The translations under genes and the position numbers were made by a program. From NCBI GenBank assembly GCA_930972465.1, contig CAKNHF010000028.1, forward strand, positions 1 through 39,859: a stretch of DNA of 39,859 nucleotides, written 5' to 3'. This stretch comes from an uncultured Lachnospiraceae bacterium (GTDB taxonomy: Bacteria > Bacillota > Clostridia > Lachnospirales > Lachnospiraceae). The first letter of the stretch is position 1; each line of letters begins with the position of its first letter. Shown in pieces: positions 33,102-39,859 of this stretch. The notes under the pieces were generated by a model that was given only the letters and a program-made list of their open reading frames with translations, did not search any database and was not told the DNA's origin.

Positions 33102-34427
33102 TCATTTCAACAGATTTCGTCCCTGTGCATCCGGAAGTTCCGCCCCCATGACCGCTGCAAGTGTCGGTGCAACATCGATCAGATGCACATCTGTGATTCT
33201 GCCTTTTGTGATCCCCTCGCCCGTGATCATAAAAGATGCTCTCATCTCAGGGAACTTCTCGCTGTATCCGTGCTGCGCCTTCTGTGTCAGCGTGGTCCTG
33301 AGATAATCTCCTGTGACGTCGTCTCTTATTTCATAACCTTTTTCCGATACAAGTACATATGCCGCCTGGGGGAAACCGCCTCTCTCCAGTGCCTCCTCCC
33401 CTGTCAGCACTTCAAGGATCCCGCTCTCAGGATCATCTGCCAGATATTTCATGACCTCTGAAAGTTTCTCTGCCGCTTCTTTATCTTCCGGATCAGCCAG
33501 ACGCACCTCCGCCGTGCCGCCTGCCCTCTGGCTGAACGCCTTCCAGGAGAGAACCCTGCCGCTCGCATCCGCCTCGATCAGCCCGGCTTCTTTCAGCAGG
33601 ACGTTGGGAGCGATATTGTGCGTATTGTCCAGAGATCCGTGGTCCGATACGACACATACAACAAGATGTCCGTCCGTGATCTCCTCCGCTTTCCCGATGA
33701 TCTCTCCCAGCATCCGGTCTATCTTCTCAAGGCTTGCCGCCGCTTCTTTGCTGTATACTCCGTACTGGTGCGCGCTCTCATCAAAGCTTGCAAAATACGC
33801 GGACATGAAGAACGGTTTCTCCCCTGCCAGCGGCGCCAGCTTCTTCTCCAGCATCCAGAGAGCGGCTTTTCCTCTCTGTTCATCCCCATGGTCTGTCAGA
33901 TCCAGTCCTCCGGCGTAGGTTCCGATCTCCTCTTCCATCTCCGTGATCAGGCTCTGCGGACGCGCCACCGCGTCGATAAAGACGCTGTCCAGCTCTGATC
34001 CGTCCCACCAGTATTCCGGTGCGATAAAATCTCCCTTTGCACCGACCGAAGTGGGGAACGCGACGCTGGCAGACCAGTATCCCGCCTCTTTTGCCGCCTC
34101 CCAGAGCGTCTTTACTTTCCTGTTTGCGAACCAGTGCCATGCCCCGAGATGTTCGCCTGTGGGATCAAAGATCCCGTTATTGACCGTCCCGTGCACCGCA
34201 GGGTTGACGCCTGTAATCATGCTCTGATGGCAGGGGTAGGTAAATGTGGGGAAAACGCTGACCATTCCCTCCTCGGATGCCATCCCGTTCTCCAGGAAAT
34301 AACGGCTGATATTCGGAAGCCTGACTCCGTGCGCTTCCTGCCGGAATACAAATTCCGGTTTCAGTGCATCTACCGATATCAATAATACGCTGGGACGTTC
34401 TGTCCTGTCTGTCTCATTACTCATCAT
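33102..34427 (-). CDS. Type I phosphodiesterase / nucleotide pyrophosphatase-like enzyme
   Basis: 441 residues of the alkaline-phosphatase superfamily. All metal-site motifs are visible: ISVDALKP (D20), the nucleophile Thr63 in FPTFTYPCH, the Asp and His of FDESAHQYG, VSDHG, and the late His in KAQHGYSE. NPP-type enzymes split phosphodiesters or pyrophosphates. There is no signal peptide or membrane helix, so it acts inside the cell on something imported. Its start overlaps the DeoR gene stop by 4 bases. The operon neighbours (D-serine lyase, HAD phosphatase, amino acid symporter) suggest that the diester contains serine or a similar amine. The substrate is not established. Confidence 0.87.
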   Translation of the reverse strand: MMSNETDRTERPSVLLISVDALKPEFVFRQEAHGVRLPNISRYFLENGMASEEGMVSVFPTFTYPCHQSMITGVNPAVHGTVNNGIFDPTGEHLGAWHWFANRKVKTLWEAAKEAGYWSASVAFPTSVGAKGDFIAPEYWWDGSELDSVFIDAVARPQSLITEMEEEIGTYAGGLDLTDHGDEQRGKAALWMLEKKLAPLAGEKPFFMSAYFASFDESAHQYGVYSKEAAASLEKIDRMLGEIIGKAEEITDGHLVVCVVSDHGSLDNTHNIAPNVLLKEAGLIEADASGRVLSWKAFSQRAGGTAEVRLADPEDKEAAEKLSEVMKYLADDPESGILEVLTGEEALERGGFPQAAYVLVSEKGYEIRDDVTGDYLRTTLTQKAQHGYSEKFPEMRASFMITGEGITKGRITDVHLIDVAPTLAAVMGAELPDAQGRNLLK

Positions 34428-35221
34428 TCTTCTTCCTTTCTCTCTTCTGCGACGGTAACGCGCACGCCTGCCGCTTCAAAATCATCAATCTGGCGCTTCG
34501 TTATGCCCGAATCCGTGATCAGCCTGGAGACTTCCTCCACACCGCACATCCTGACCAGAGAATTTACGCCCAGCTTGGAACTGTCTGCAATCACGATCGT
34601 TTCCTCTGCTGCTTCCATCATCTTGTTCTGAACCTGTATCTCATCCATCCTCTGGTATGTGATGCCTCTCTCTACTGAGATGCCGCAGGTTGTAAGGAAA
34701 AACACGTCAATATTGATCCTGTCAAAGATAAGCGTAGCCATATCCGACACGAACGCGTCCTCATCCGCCTTATACAGTCCGCCTGTCACCACAAGGGAGA
34801 TTCCCTTCGCTCCCCGCAGTTCATCCGCCACTGCAAAAGAATTCGTTACGACCGTGAGATTCCGGAATTTTCTCCGGATCACTTTTGCCAGGGCAAGGGA
34901 AGTGGTCCCGGAATCAAGAGCAACCGACTGCCCTTCCCGGATGAACCGTGCCGCTTCTTCGGCGATCATCTCTTTATAGGCCGAACGCTCCTCTTTCCTC
35001 TTATCAAAGGAAGTATACTGAGACGCTGCTTCTTCCTCCGGCTCCACCCGCATGGCGCCGCCGTGTATCCTCCGGAGCATCTTCCTTTCTTCCATTGTCT
35101 CAAGATCTCTCCGGACCGTCTCCCGCGACGTCCCCAATATCCCGCACAGGGTAACTGTCTTTACGCTTCCTTCTCTTTCCAGTATTTCTGAAATTTCCTT
35201 ATATCTCTGCTCTGCCAGCAT
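34424..35221 (-). CDS. DeoR-family transcriptional regulator
   Basis: 265 residues. The N-terminal helix-turn-helix (about 3-55) has VKTVTLCGILGTSRETVRRDL. The C-terminal DeoRC effector domain contains SVALDSGTTSLALAKVI, which in this family binds phosphorylated sugars or similar metabolites. The start at 35221 has AAAGGAG 9 bases upstream; the TTG at 35230 abuts that site. First gene of the catabolic operon and divergent from the MFS transporter, with repeats in between that are probably its sites. It would release both promoters when a phosphorylated intermediate builds up. Confidence 0.92.
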   Translation of the reverse strand: MLAEQRYKEISEILEREGSVKTVTLCGILGTSRETVRRDLETMEERKMLRRIHGGAMRVEPEEEAASQYTSFDKRKEERSAYKEMIAEEAARFIREGQSVALDSGTTSLALAKVIRRKFRNLTVVTNSFAVADELRGAKGISLVVTGGLYKADEDAFVSDMATLIFDRINIDVFFLTTCGISVERGITYQRMDEIQVQNKMMEAAEETIVIADSSKLGVNSLVRMCGVEEVSRLITDSGITKRQIDDFEAAGVRVTVAEERKEEE

Positions 35222-35263
35222 ATACGCCAACTCCTTTTTCCAATGTCAAATCTGTTCTGTACG

Positions 35264-35358
35264 CACACTTTAACACATTTTCGCAAATATTTCAACACCA
35301 TTCGAAATTATTTTGCACATTTTTACAACTATTTACACATTATTGCTTGACTATACAC
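35264..35358. repeat. Phased CAC motifs in the DeoR-MFS control region
   Basis: CAC occurs at 35274, 35296, 35316, 35336 and 35356, mostly in the context TTnnnCACATT, giving steps of 22, 20, 20 and 20 bp, about two helical turns. All copies read in the same direction. A further CAC at 35264 is one turn before the first. They fill the space between the two 14-bp repeats. Confidence 0.6.
35267..35295 (-). promoter_or_regulatory. Promoter of the DeoR/phosphodiesterase/dsdA operon
   Basis: On the minus strand TTGAAA (35295-35290), 17 bases, and TAAAGT (35272-35267). The start site falls next to the 14-bp repeat at 35243-35256. Confidence 0.7.
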
Positions 35359-35375
35359 ATAAATGCAACTATAAT
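35347..35375 (+). promoter_or_regulatory. Promoter of the MFS transporter gene
   Basis: TTGACT (35347-35352), 17 bases, and a perfect TATAAT (35370-35375), close to consensus. The second 14-bp repeat covers the expected start site, so the strong promoter is probably kept silent by the DeoR protein. Confidence 0.85.
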
Positions 35376-35436
35376 AAACCATGTCAAATCTGTTTCACAC
35401 AAAAACACAAATTATTAATTTATGAGGTGATTCACT

Positions 35437-36705
35437 ATGGCTGGAAGCAAAACCAGAAAGATCGACAAAAAATGGATCTCCTTCGGCACCCTTCTTCTCG
35501 GAGCCGGAACGATCTATAAACTTGGTTTTCTAAAAGATGCTTTTTACGTACCCATGCAGGAATTCATGGGACTTTCCCACACACAGATCGGTACCGCCGT
35601 CAGCGTGGCCGGACTGATCTCCACATTTGGATTTCTTGCTTCAATATATTTAACTGACAGAATTTCAAAGAAGATCATGATACCGCTCTCTCTGATCAGT
35701 ATCTGTCTCTGCGGAATATGGCTTTCTACATTCCCGTCATATCCCGTTTTCCTTCTGATCTACTGCCTTCTGGCCGTCTGCGCCGACATGCTTTACTGGC
35801 CGACCATGCTCAAAACGGTCCGTCTGCTCGGTACGGAAGAAGAGCAGGGACGGATGTTCGGCATCATGGAAGCGGGCAGAGGTCTGATGGACACCATCGT
35901 TGCCTTCTGCGCACTGGGCATCTTCTCCGCGCTCGGGGGCAATGCTTTCGGACTGCGGGCAGCGATCCTGTTTTACTCGGTCGTACCGGGCGTGATCGGA
36001 ATCATCATGTATTTCCTTCTCGAGCCCGATGAGCGTCCTGTAAAGACAGACGGCGGTTCAGAAACGGTAAGCGCGAACAAACAGGCCTGGGAAGGCGTGG
36101 TCAAAGCGCTCAAATGCAAGAGCATCTGGCTTGTCTCCTTTAATATCTTTTTTGTGTACAGTGTTTACTGCGGGCTTACATACTTTATCCCGTTCCTTGA
36201 GGACGCCTATGCCCTTCCCGCCACACTGGTCGGCGTATACGGCATCATCAATCAGTACGGGCTTAAAATGATCGGCGGACCTGTGGGCGGATTCCTCGCC
36301 GATAAGGCATTCCACTCCACCACAAAGTATCTTCGGGTCGGATTTGTGATCGTCGCCATCATACTGGGAATCTTCTCATTCCTGCCTCACGAGAGCATGG
36401 GAATCGCTGCCGGCATGGCGATCACACTGTGCATCAGCGCCTGTGTCTACAGTATGCGCGCGGTTTATTTTGCCCCCATGGATGAAGTATCCGTTCCCCG
36501 TGAGATCACCGGGTCCGCCATGTCCATGGCCTCCTTTATCGGTTATCTTCCCGGTGCATTCATGTACGCGGTCTACGGCGGGATCCTGGATTCCTTCAGC
36601 GGCCTTTCCGGATACCGGATCGTATTCATACTGATGACAGTGTTCGCGATCTGCGGAATCCTTCTGAGTACTTTCATCGTCAGAACACTCGTCAGGGAAC
36701 ACTGA
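35437..36705 (+). CDS. MFS transporter, YihN-like
   Basis: 422 residues with 12 membrane helices. Loop 2-3 has LTDRISKKIMIPLSL, the usual MFS motif A position, and the second half has GGPVGGFLADKAF. Size and character resemble E. coli YihN and related organic-anion/sugar-acid carriers. GAGGTG precedes the ATG by 8 bases. It has its own strong promoter divergent from the DeoR operon and is ended by the hairpin at 36732-36757. It is the likely importer of the compound cleaved by the cytoplasmic phosphodiesterase. Confidence 0.88.
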   Translation: MAGSKTRKIDKKWISFGTLLLGAGTIYKLGFLKDAFYVPMQEFMGLSHTQIGTAVSVAGLISTFGFLASIYLTDRISKKIMIPLSLISICLCGIWLSTFPSYPVFLLIYCLLAVCADMLYWPTMLKTVRLLGTEEEQGRMFGIMEAGRGLMDTIVAFCALGIFSALGGNAFGLRAAILFYSVVPGVIGIIMYFLLEPDERPVKTDGGSETVSANKQAWEGVVKALKCKSIWLVSFNIFFVYSVYCGLTYFIPFLEDAYALPATLVGVYGIINQYGLKMIGGPVGGFLADKAFHSTTKYLRVGFVIVAIILGIFSFLPHESMGIAAGMAITLCISACVYSMRAVYFAPMDEVSVPREITGSAMSMASFIGYLPGAFMYAVYGGILDSFSGLSGYRIVFILMTVFAICGILLSTFIVRTLVREH

Positions 36706-36731
36706 TAACTTCATCCGGAATCCTTTATCTG

Positions 36732-36757
36732 CAGAAGAGCCCTTCGCGGCTCTTCTG
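36732..36757 (+). terminator. Terminator of the MFS gene
   Basis: CAGAAGAGCC (36732-36741) and GGCTCTTCTG (36748-36757) form a perfect 10-bp stem with a 6-base loop CTTCGC, 27 bases after the MFS stop. The T-run after it is interrupted (TGTCTGTATGTTTT). Confidence 0.75.
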
Positions 36758-36794
36758 TGTCTGTATGTTTTCCCTTCACTTGGCACAGCATTTT

Positions 36795-36806
36795 ACCTGA
36801 TCAGGT
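36795..36806. promoter_or_regulatory. 12-bp perfect palindrome before the V-ATPase operon
   Basis: ACCTGATCAGGT is a perfect palindrome about 60 bases before the -35 of the V-ATPase promoter; it could be a binding site. The opposite strand around it (36816-36770) also resembles the 3' half of a TPP riboswitch, discussed under findings. Confidence 0.35.
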
Positions 36807-36863
36807 TCCTTTCCCGGCAGAATCAAATTGTTATAATTTTACAGCAGGTAACGGAATCTTAAC

Positions 36864-36891
36864 TTGCATTTTTTTGTATTTGGTGTATGAT
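36864..36891 (+). promoter_or_regulatory. Promoter of the V-ATPase operon
   Basis: TTGCAT (36864-36869), 16 bases, and TATGAT (36886-36891). The expected start is about 32 bases before the first ATG, leaving a short leader with AGGAGG at 36919-36924. Confidence 0.65.
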
Positions 36892-36930
36892 ATAAGATAT
36901 TATGATTTTTCTACAAACAGGAGGCTTTTT

Positions 36931-37242
36931 ATGGACTCTATTGTAAACAGATTGACGGAAATCGAGGATGCCGCGTCAGCAATTGTGCAACATGCCGACG
37001 AGCAGAAAGAAGCTCTGGATAAAGAATTTGATGAAAAGCGCAAAGCGTTTGACGCAGAGCTTGAGAAAAAGACTCAGGAACGCATCAATGCCATTCAGAG
37101 CGATCTTGAGAAAAACACTTCCCGGCTTCTTGACAGCCAGAATGGTTCCAGCGACGCCGCCATCGAGGCGCTTCGCCGGGAATACAGCGAACGGCATACG
37201 GAATATGCCCGGGAGATTCTGAGACGCATTACCGAGGTGTAG
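36931..37242 (+). CDS. V-type ATPase G/H-type stalk subunit
   Basis: 103 residues, almost wholly helical and charged, with a long run of E, K and R typical of a coiled coil (DEKRKAFDAELEKKTQERIN). It corresponds to the small peripheral-stalk subunit (NtpF/G/H type) that opens such operons in Clostridia. Start at 36931 with AGGAGG 6 bases upstream. It would pair with the E subunit, probably encoded beyond the window, to hold the V1 head to the membrane part. The gap to the next gene is 3 bases. Confidence 0.85.
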   Translation: MDSIVNRLTEIEDAASAIVQHADEQKEALDKEFDEKRKAFDAELEKKTQERINAIQSDLEKNTSRLLDSQNGSSDAAIEALRREYSERHTEYAREILRRITEV

Positions 37243-37245
37243 CTT

Positions 37246-38292
37246 ATGGGAAATCTACTTGCTTACAGCGGGATCGTAACAAAGATACGGGCAATGGAAT
37301 CCAAGCTGCTGAAGCCGGAACAGTTCACTGAGATTGCAAATCTGGGAAATGTACCTGAGATCGTGGATTATCTGAAAAAGAACACAGCCTACGCGGAGGT
37401 GCTGGATTCCCTGGATGAGTCCCAGATCCACCGCGGCAACATTGAGAAAGTCCTGATTCAGTCGCTTTATCATGACTATACGAAGATCTACCGGTTCTGC
37501 GGACAGAAACAGCGCCGTTTCCTGAAGCTGCATATGAAGTCTTATGAGATAGATCTCATCAATTACTGTCTCAGGATCGTGATAAATCACTATAAGCAGC
37601 CTTTCGATCTGAATTACAAGCGGGCGTTTTTTGACCGCTATTCCCAGATCTCCATCGAGAAACTGATCACCTCGAGAACGACAGACGAACTTGTGGAGAA
37701 TCTGAAGGATACAGAATACTATGCACCGCTCCGAAAGCTGAAGGATTCTCAGAACGTAACTCTTTACGATTACGACCTGACTTTAAATCTATACTATTTT
37801 ACAACGATATGGAAAGAGCAGAAAAAAGTTCTGAAGAAGGCGGATCTTGACCTGTTTATGCGGGATTTCGGATCCAGGATCGATCTTCTGAACCTGCAGT
37901 GGATCTACCGGGCAAAAAAATATTATAATATGAAGCCCGCCGACATCTATCTCCTGCTCATCCCCATACACTATAAGTTGTCGACAGATCTGGTCAAAGA
38001 ACTGGTGGAGGCGCCGGGGCTGGAAGAATTTGAGAACGCAGTCGCCCGGACCAGCTATGCACGCCATTATAATTTCCGACAGGATCTGACGATTGAACAG
38101 ATGTATTCAGAATGTCTGAATTATCTGTATACTGTTGACCGGCGGCGCAACCCCTATTCGATCGCCGCAGTCAACACCTATCTCTTCCTTAAAGAGGAAG
38201 AACTTAAAAAGCTGACGACCGCCATGGAATGCATACGATACAGTCTGACTCCCGGCGAGACTCTGGCGTACGTTGGAGGTAGAACCCAATGA
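37246..38292 (+). CDS. V-type ATPase subunit C
   Basis: 348 residues, the vATP-synt_AC39 (NtpC/d-type) subunit that caps the membrane ring and holds the central shaft. It is helical, with GNLLAYSGIVTKIRAMESKLL at the start and the family stretch YEIDLINYCLRIVINHYK around residues 93-110. Full length for the family. Cytoplasmic face of the membrane. Its stop overlaps the ATG of subunit I (ATGA-type overlap), so both are made in step. Confidence 0.92.
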   Translation: MGNLLAYSGIVTKIRAMESKLLKPEQFTEIANLGNVPEIVDYLKKNTAYAEVLDSLDESQIHRGNIEKVLIQSLYHDYTKIYRFCGQKQRRFLKLHMKSYEIDLINYCLRIVINHYKQPFDLNYKRAFFDRYSQISIEKLITSRTTDELVENLKDTEYYAPLRKLKDSQNVTLYDYDLTLNLYYFTTIWKEQKKVLKKADLDLFMRDFGSRIDLLNLQWIYRAKKYYNMKPADIYLLLIPIHYKLSTDLVKELVEAPGLEEFENAVARTSYARHYNFRQDLTIEQMYSECLNYLYTVDRRRNPYSIAAVNTYLFLKEEELKKLTTAMECIRYSLTPGETLAYVGGRTQ

Positions 38293-39859
38293 TTGTTAAA
38301 ATGAAATTCATCAACATTTCCGGTCCGCGGGATGATATTGACCGCGTAACGGACCTGTATCTCTCAAGATATGAGATACAGCTTGAATCCGCATTGTCCG
38401 AGCTTAAAACCGTAGACAATCTGAGACCTTTCGTGGAGATCAACCCTTACCGGGACATTTTGAATAAAGCGGCCCAGTTTGTAAGCTATCTCCCAAACGC
38501 AGATGAAGTCACGCCTGATACATCGCTCGGACTGGATGACATGTTCGAGCTCGTCCGCAAGGCAAACGAAGATTATCAGAGCCTTCAGGAAAAGAAAGAA
38601 AAACTGAAAAAGAAGATCGAGGAGCTTCGTGCAAAACAACAGATTATCGCCCCCTTCCGACCTATGGACTGCGACCTTCATAAGGTTTTGCATTACCATT
38701 ATATCACCTATCGATTCGGCCGTATCGCCGTTGAATTCTATCATAAGATGCAGAAGTATCTCATGGATGATCTTGGTGCTATTTTTGTAGAAGGGGAACG
38801 TGATGAGAGTTTTGTGTACGGGGCTTATTTTGTTTCACCCGCAGAGGCTCAGAAAGTGGACGCCGTCTTCCGCTCTCTTCACTTTGAGCGAATCGAACTG
38901 AAAGACGAGTTTGAGGGTACCCCCTCCTATGCCTACCAGTCACTGGAGCGCGAGATCGCCCGGATCAACCTGGGGATCGAAGATCTGGACAAACAGGCCG
39001 GAGAAATGTTATCGGACCGGGCGCCTCAGCTCATAGCAGCAAAGAACCGTCTGGAAGAACTTTCCAACAACTTCGACGTCCGTAAACTTGCCGCCCGAAT
39101 GGAGGATAACAAAGAAGATTACTACATCCTCTGCGGATGGATGTCTGAGGATGATGTAGAAAAGTTCCTGAAAGAGATTGAGGACGACGACAAAGTGTTT
39201 GTAGTCGTCGAGGATGACCACGACGCCTACTTCGGAGAACCGCCCACCAAGCTCGAAAACCCGAAACTGTTCAAACCGTTTGAGATGTTTGTTCAGATGT
39301 ACGGACTTCCGGCACACAACGAGATCGATCCCACCGTGTTCGTCGGACTGACCTACTCCTTTATTTTCGGAGTCATGTTCGGAGATGTAGGACAGGGACT
39401 GCTCCTTCTCATCGGCGGCGCCCTGATCTATCATTTCAAAAAGGCACCGCTGGCAGGGATCATCTCATCGGCAGGACTGTTTTCCACTATTTTCGGATTC
39501 ATGTTCGGCAGTATCTTCGGATTCGAGGACGTGATACCCGCGCTGTGGATGCGCCCCATTGACCATATGACCACACTCCCCTTCCTGGGACGACTGAACA
39601 CTGTGTTCATCGTGGCGGTAGCGTTCGGAATGTTCCTGATCATGGTGGCGATGGTTCTGCATATCATCAATGCCATCCGGAGCAAGGATGTGGGCGGCGC
39701 CTGGTTTGACGCAAACGGTGTGGCAGGACTTGTATTCTACGCGGCGGTGGTCGTCGTACTGGTACTCTTCCTGACCGAGAATCCGCTCCCGGCCGGTATC
39801 GTACTCGCTGTCATGTTCGGAGTCCCGCTGATCCTGATCCTGTTCAAGGAACCGCTTAC
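38289..39859 (+). CDS. V-type ATPase subunit I (partial, runs off the window)
   Basis: First 523 residues, no stop before the window end; a full subunit is about 640-660 residues. The N-terminal half (1-330) is the cytoplasmic stator arm with coiled coils (KKEKLKKKIEELRAKQ). The membrane part begins near 350 with the strongly conserved GLPAHNEIDPTVFVGLTYSF and GVMFGDVGQGLLLL. Several further helices follow. This subunit carries the half-channels for protons or sodium; the essential Arg of the last helices lies beyond the window. Whether the pump uses H+ or Na+ cannot be judged here. Confidence 0.95.
   Translation, partial: MIVKMKFINISGPRDDIDRVTDLYLSRYEIQLESALSELKTVDNLRPFVEINPYRDILNKAAQFVSYLPNADEVTPDTSLGLDDMFELVRKANEDYQSLQEKKEKLKKKIEELRAKQQIIAPFRPMDCDLHKVLHYHYITYRFGRIAVEFYHKMQKYLMDDLGAIFVEGERDESFVYGAYFVSPAEAQKVDAVFRSLHFERIELKDEFEGTPSYAYQSLEREIARINLGIEDLDKQAGEMLSDRAPQLIAAKNRLEELSNNFDVRKLAARMEDNKEDYYILCGWMSEDDVEKFLKEIEDDDKVFVVVEDDHDAYFGEPPTKLENPKLFKPFEMFVQMYGLPAHNEIDPTVFVGLTYSFIFGVMFGDVGQGLLLLIGGALIYHFKKAPLAGIISSAGLFSTIFGFMFGSIFGFEDVIPALWMRPIDHMTTLPFLGRLNTVFIVAVAFGMFLIMVAMVLHIINAIRSKDVGGAWFDANGVAGLVFYAAVVVVLVLFLTENPLPAGIVLAVMFGVPLILILFKEPL

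Larger units (their letters stand above)
35243..35394. repeat. 14-bp direct repeat, one copy at each divergent promoter
   Basis: ATGTCAAATCTGTT occurs at 35243-35256 and 35381-35394, identical and in the same orientation, 138 bp apart. Each copy lies just downstream of a -10 box: the first for the DeoR operon, the second for the MFS gene. This is the geometry of paired repressor sites that block both promoters and could loop. Confidence 0.8.

Noticed and set aside
27204-35291. 14-mer TTTTCGCAAATATT present both before the response regulator (27204) and in the DeoR control region (35278)
   Set aside because: A 14-base match between AT-rich intergenic stretches is expected by chance in 40 kb, and the two operons have no other link.
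1-39859. CRISPR arrays, insertion sequences, phage genes, rRNA
   Set aside because: I looked for regular spaced repeats, transposase or integrase motifs and rRNA stretches and found none.

Overview
The window looks like chromosomal DNA from an anaerobic, low-to-mid GC Gram-positive of the class Clostridia, most likely a gut Lachnospiraceae. This is an inference from several things: AGGAGG-type ribosome binding sites with ATG/GTG/TTG starts, bacitracin-type ABC transporters with two-component systems, an ECF sigma/DUF4179 anti-sigma pair, a V-type ATPase, and short GGGGCCTGACCCC-type palindromic repeats. No phage, IS element, CRISPR array, rRNA or replication origin was seen.

Layout. 1-3.1 kb: tRNA-Val(CAC), a TetR regulator whose frame runs into the antisense of that tRNA, a divergent DegV protein, then a J-domain protein with a membrane zinc-ribbon protein. 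3.2-7.7 kb: an orphan Gld-like ABC operon (ATPase, permease, GldG-like protein, DUF4340 protein) closed by a 74-bp palindrome. 7.8-10.4 kb: an SGNH hydrolase and a SEC-C protein, with two small ORFs beside them. 10.4-16.6 kb: an operon of response regulator, fructosamine-kinase-like protein, sensor kinase, ABC ATPase and FtsX-type permease. 16.8-18.8 kb: an AraC-GNAT fusion regulator followed by a truncated MFS exporter. 18.7-21.0 kb: a prolyl-tRNA editing protein and an MRB1590-type ATPase. 21.1-24.2 kb: ECF sigma, DUF4179 anti-sigma and an L,D-transpeptidase. 24.5-29.4 kb: an ABC-2 drug/bacteriocin-type exporter, a YdiB-like shikimate/quinate dehydrogenase on the other strand, and a second two-component system.

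29.5-36.7 kb holds the most interesting unit: a DeoR-type regulator, a cytoplasmic type-I phosphodiesterase, an AGCS symporter, D-serine ammonia-lyase and a Cof-type HAD phosphatase in one tight operon, divergent from an MFS transporter. The shared 215-bp control region has two good divergent promoters, a 14-bp direct repeat placed just downstream of each -10 box, and a row of CAC-centred motifs at 20-22 bp spacing. I infer a catabolic system for an imported phosphodiester or phosphorylated compound that yields D-serine. The substrate is not known.

36.9 kb to the end: the first three genes of a V-type ATPase operon (G/H-type stalk subunit, C subunit, and the first 523 residues of subunit I, which runs off the window).

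Much of the window deals with sensing and defending the cell envelope (two two-component systems, ECF sigma, three ABC systems, L,D-transpeptidase). The D-serine operon and the V-ATPase are separate metabolic units.
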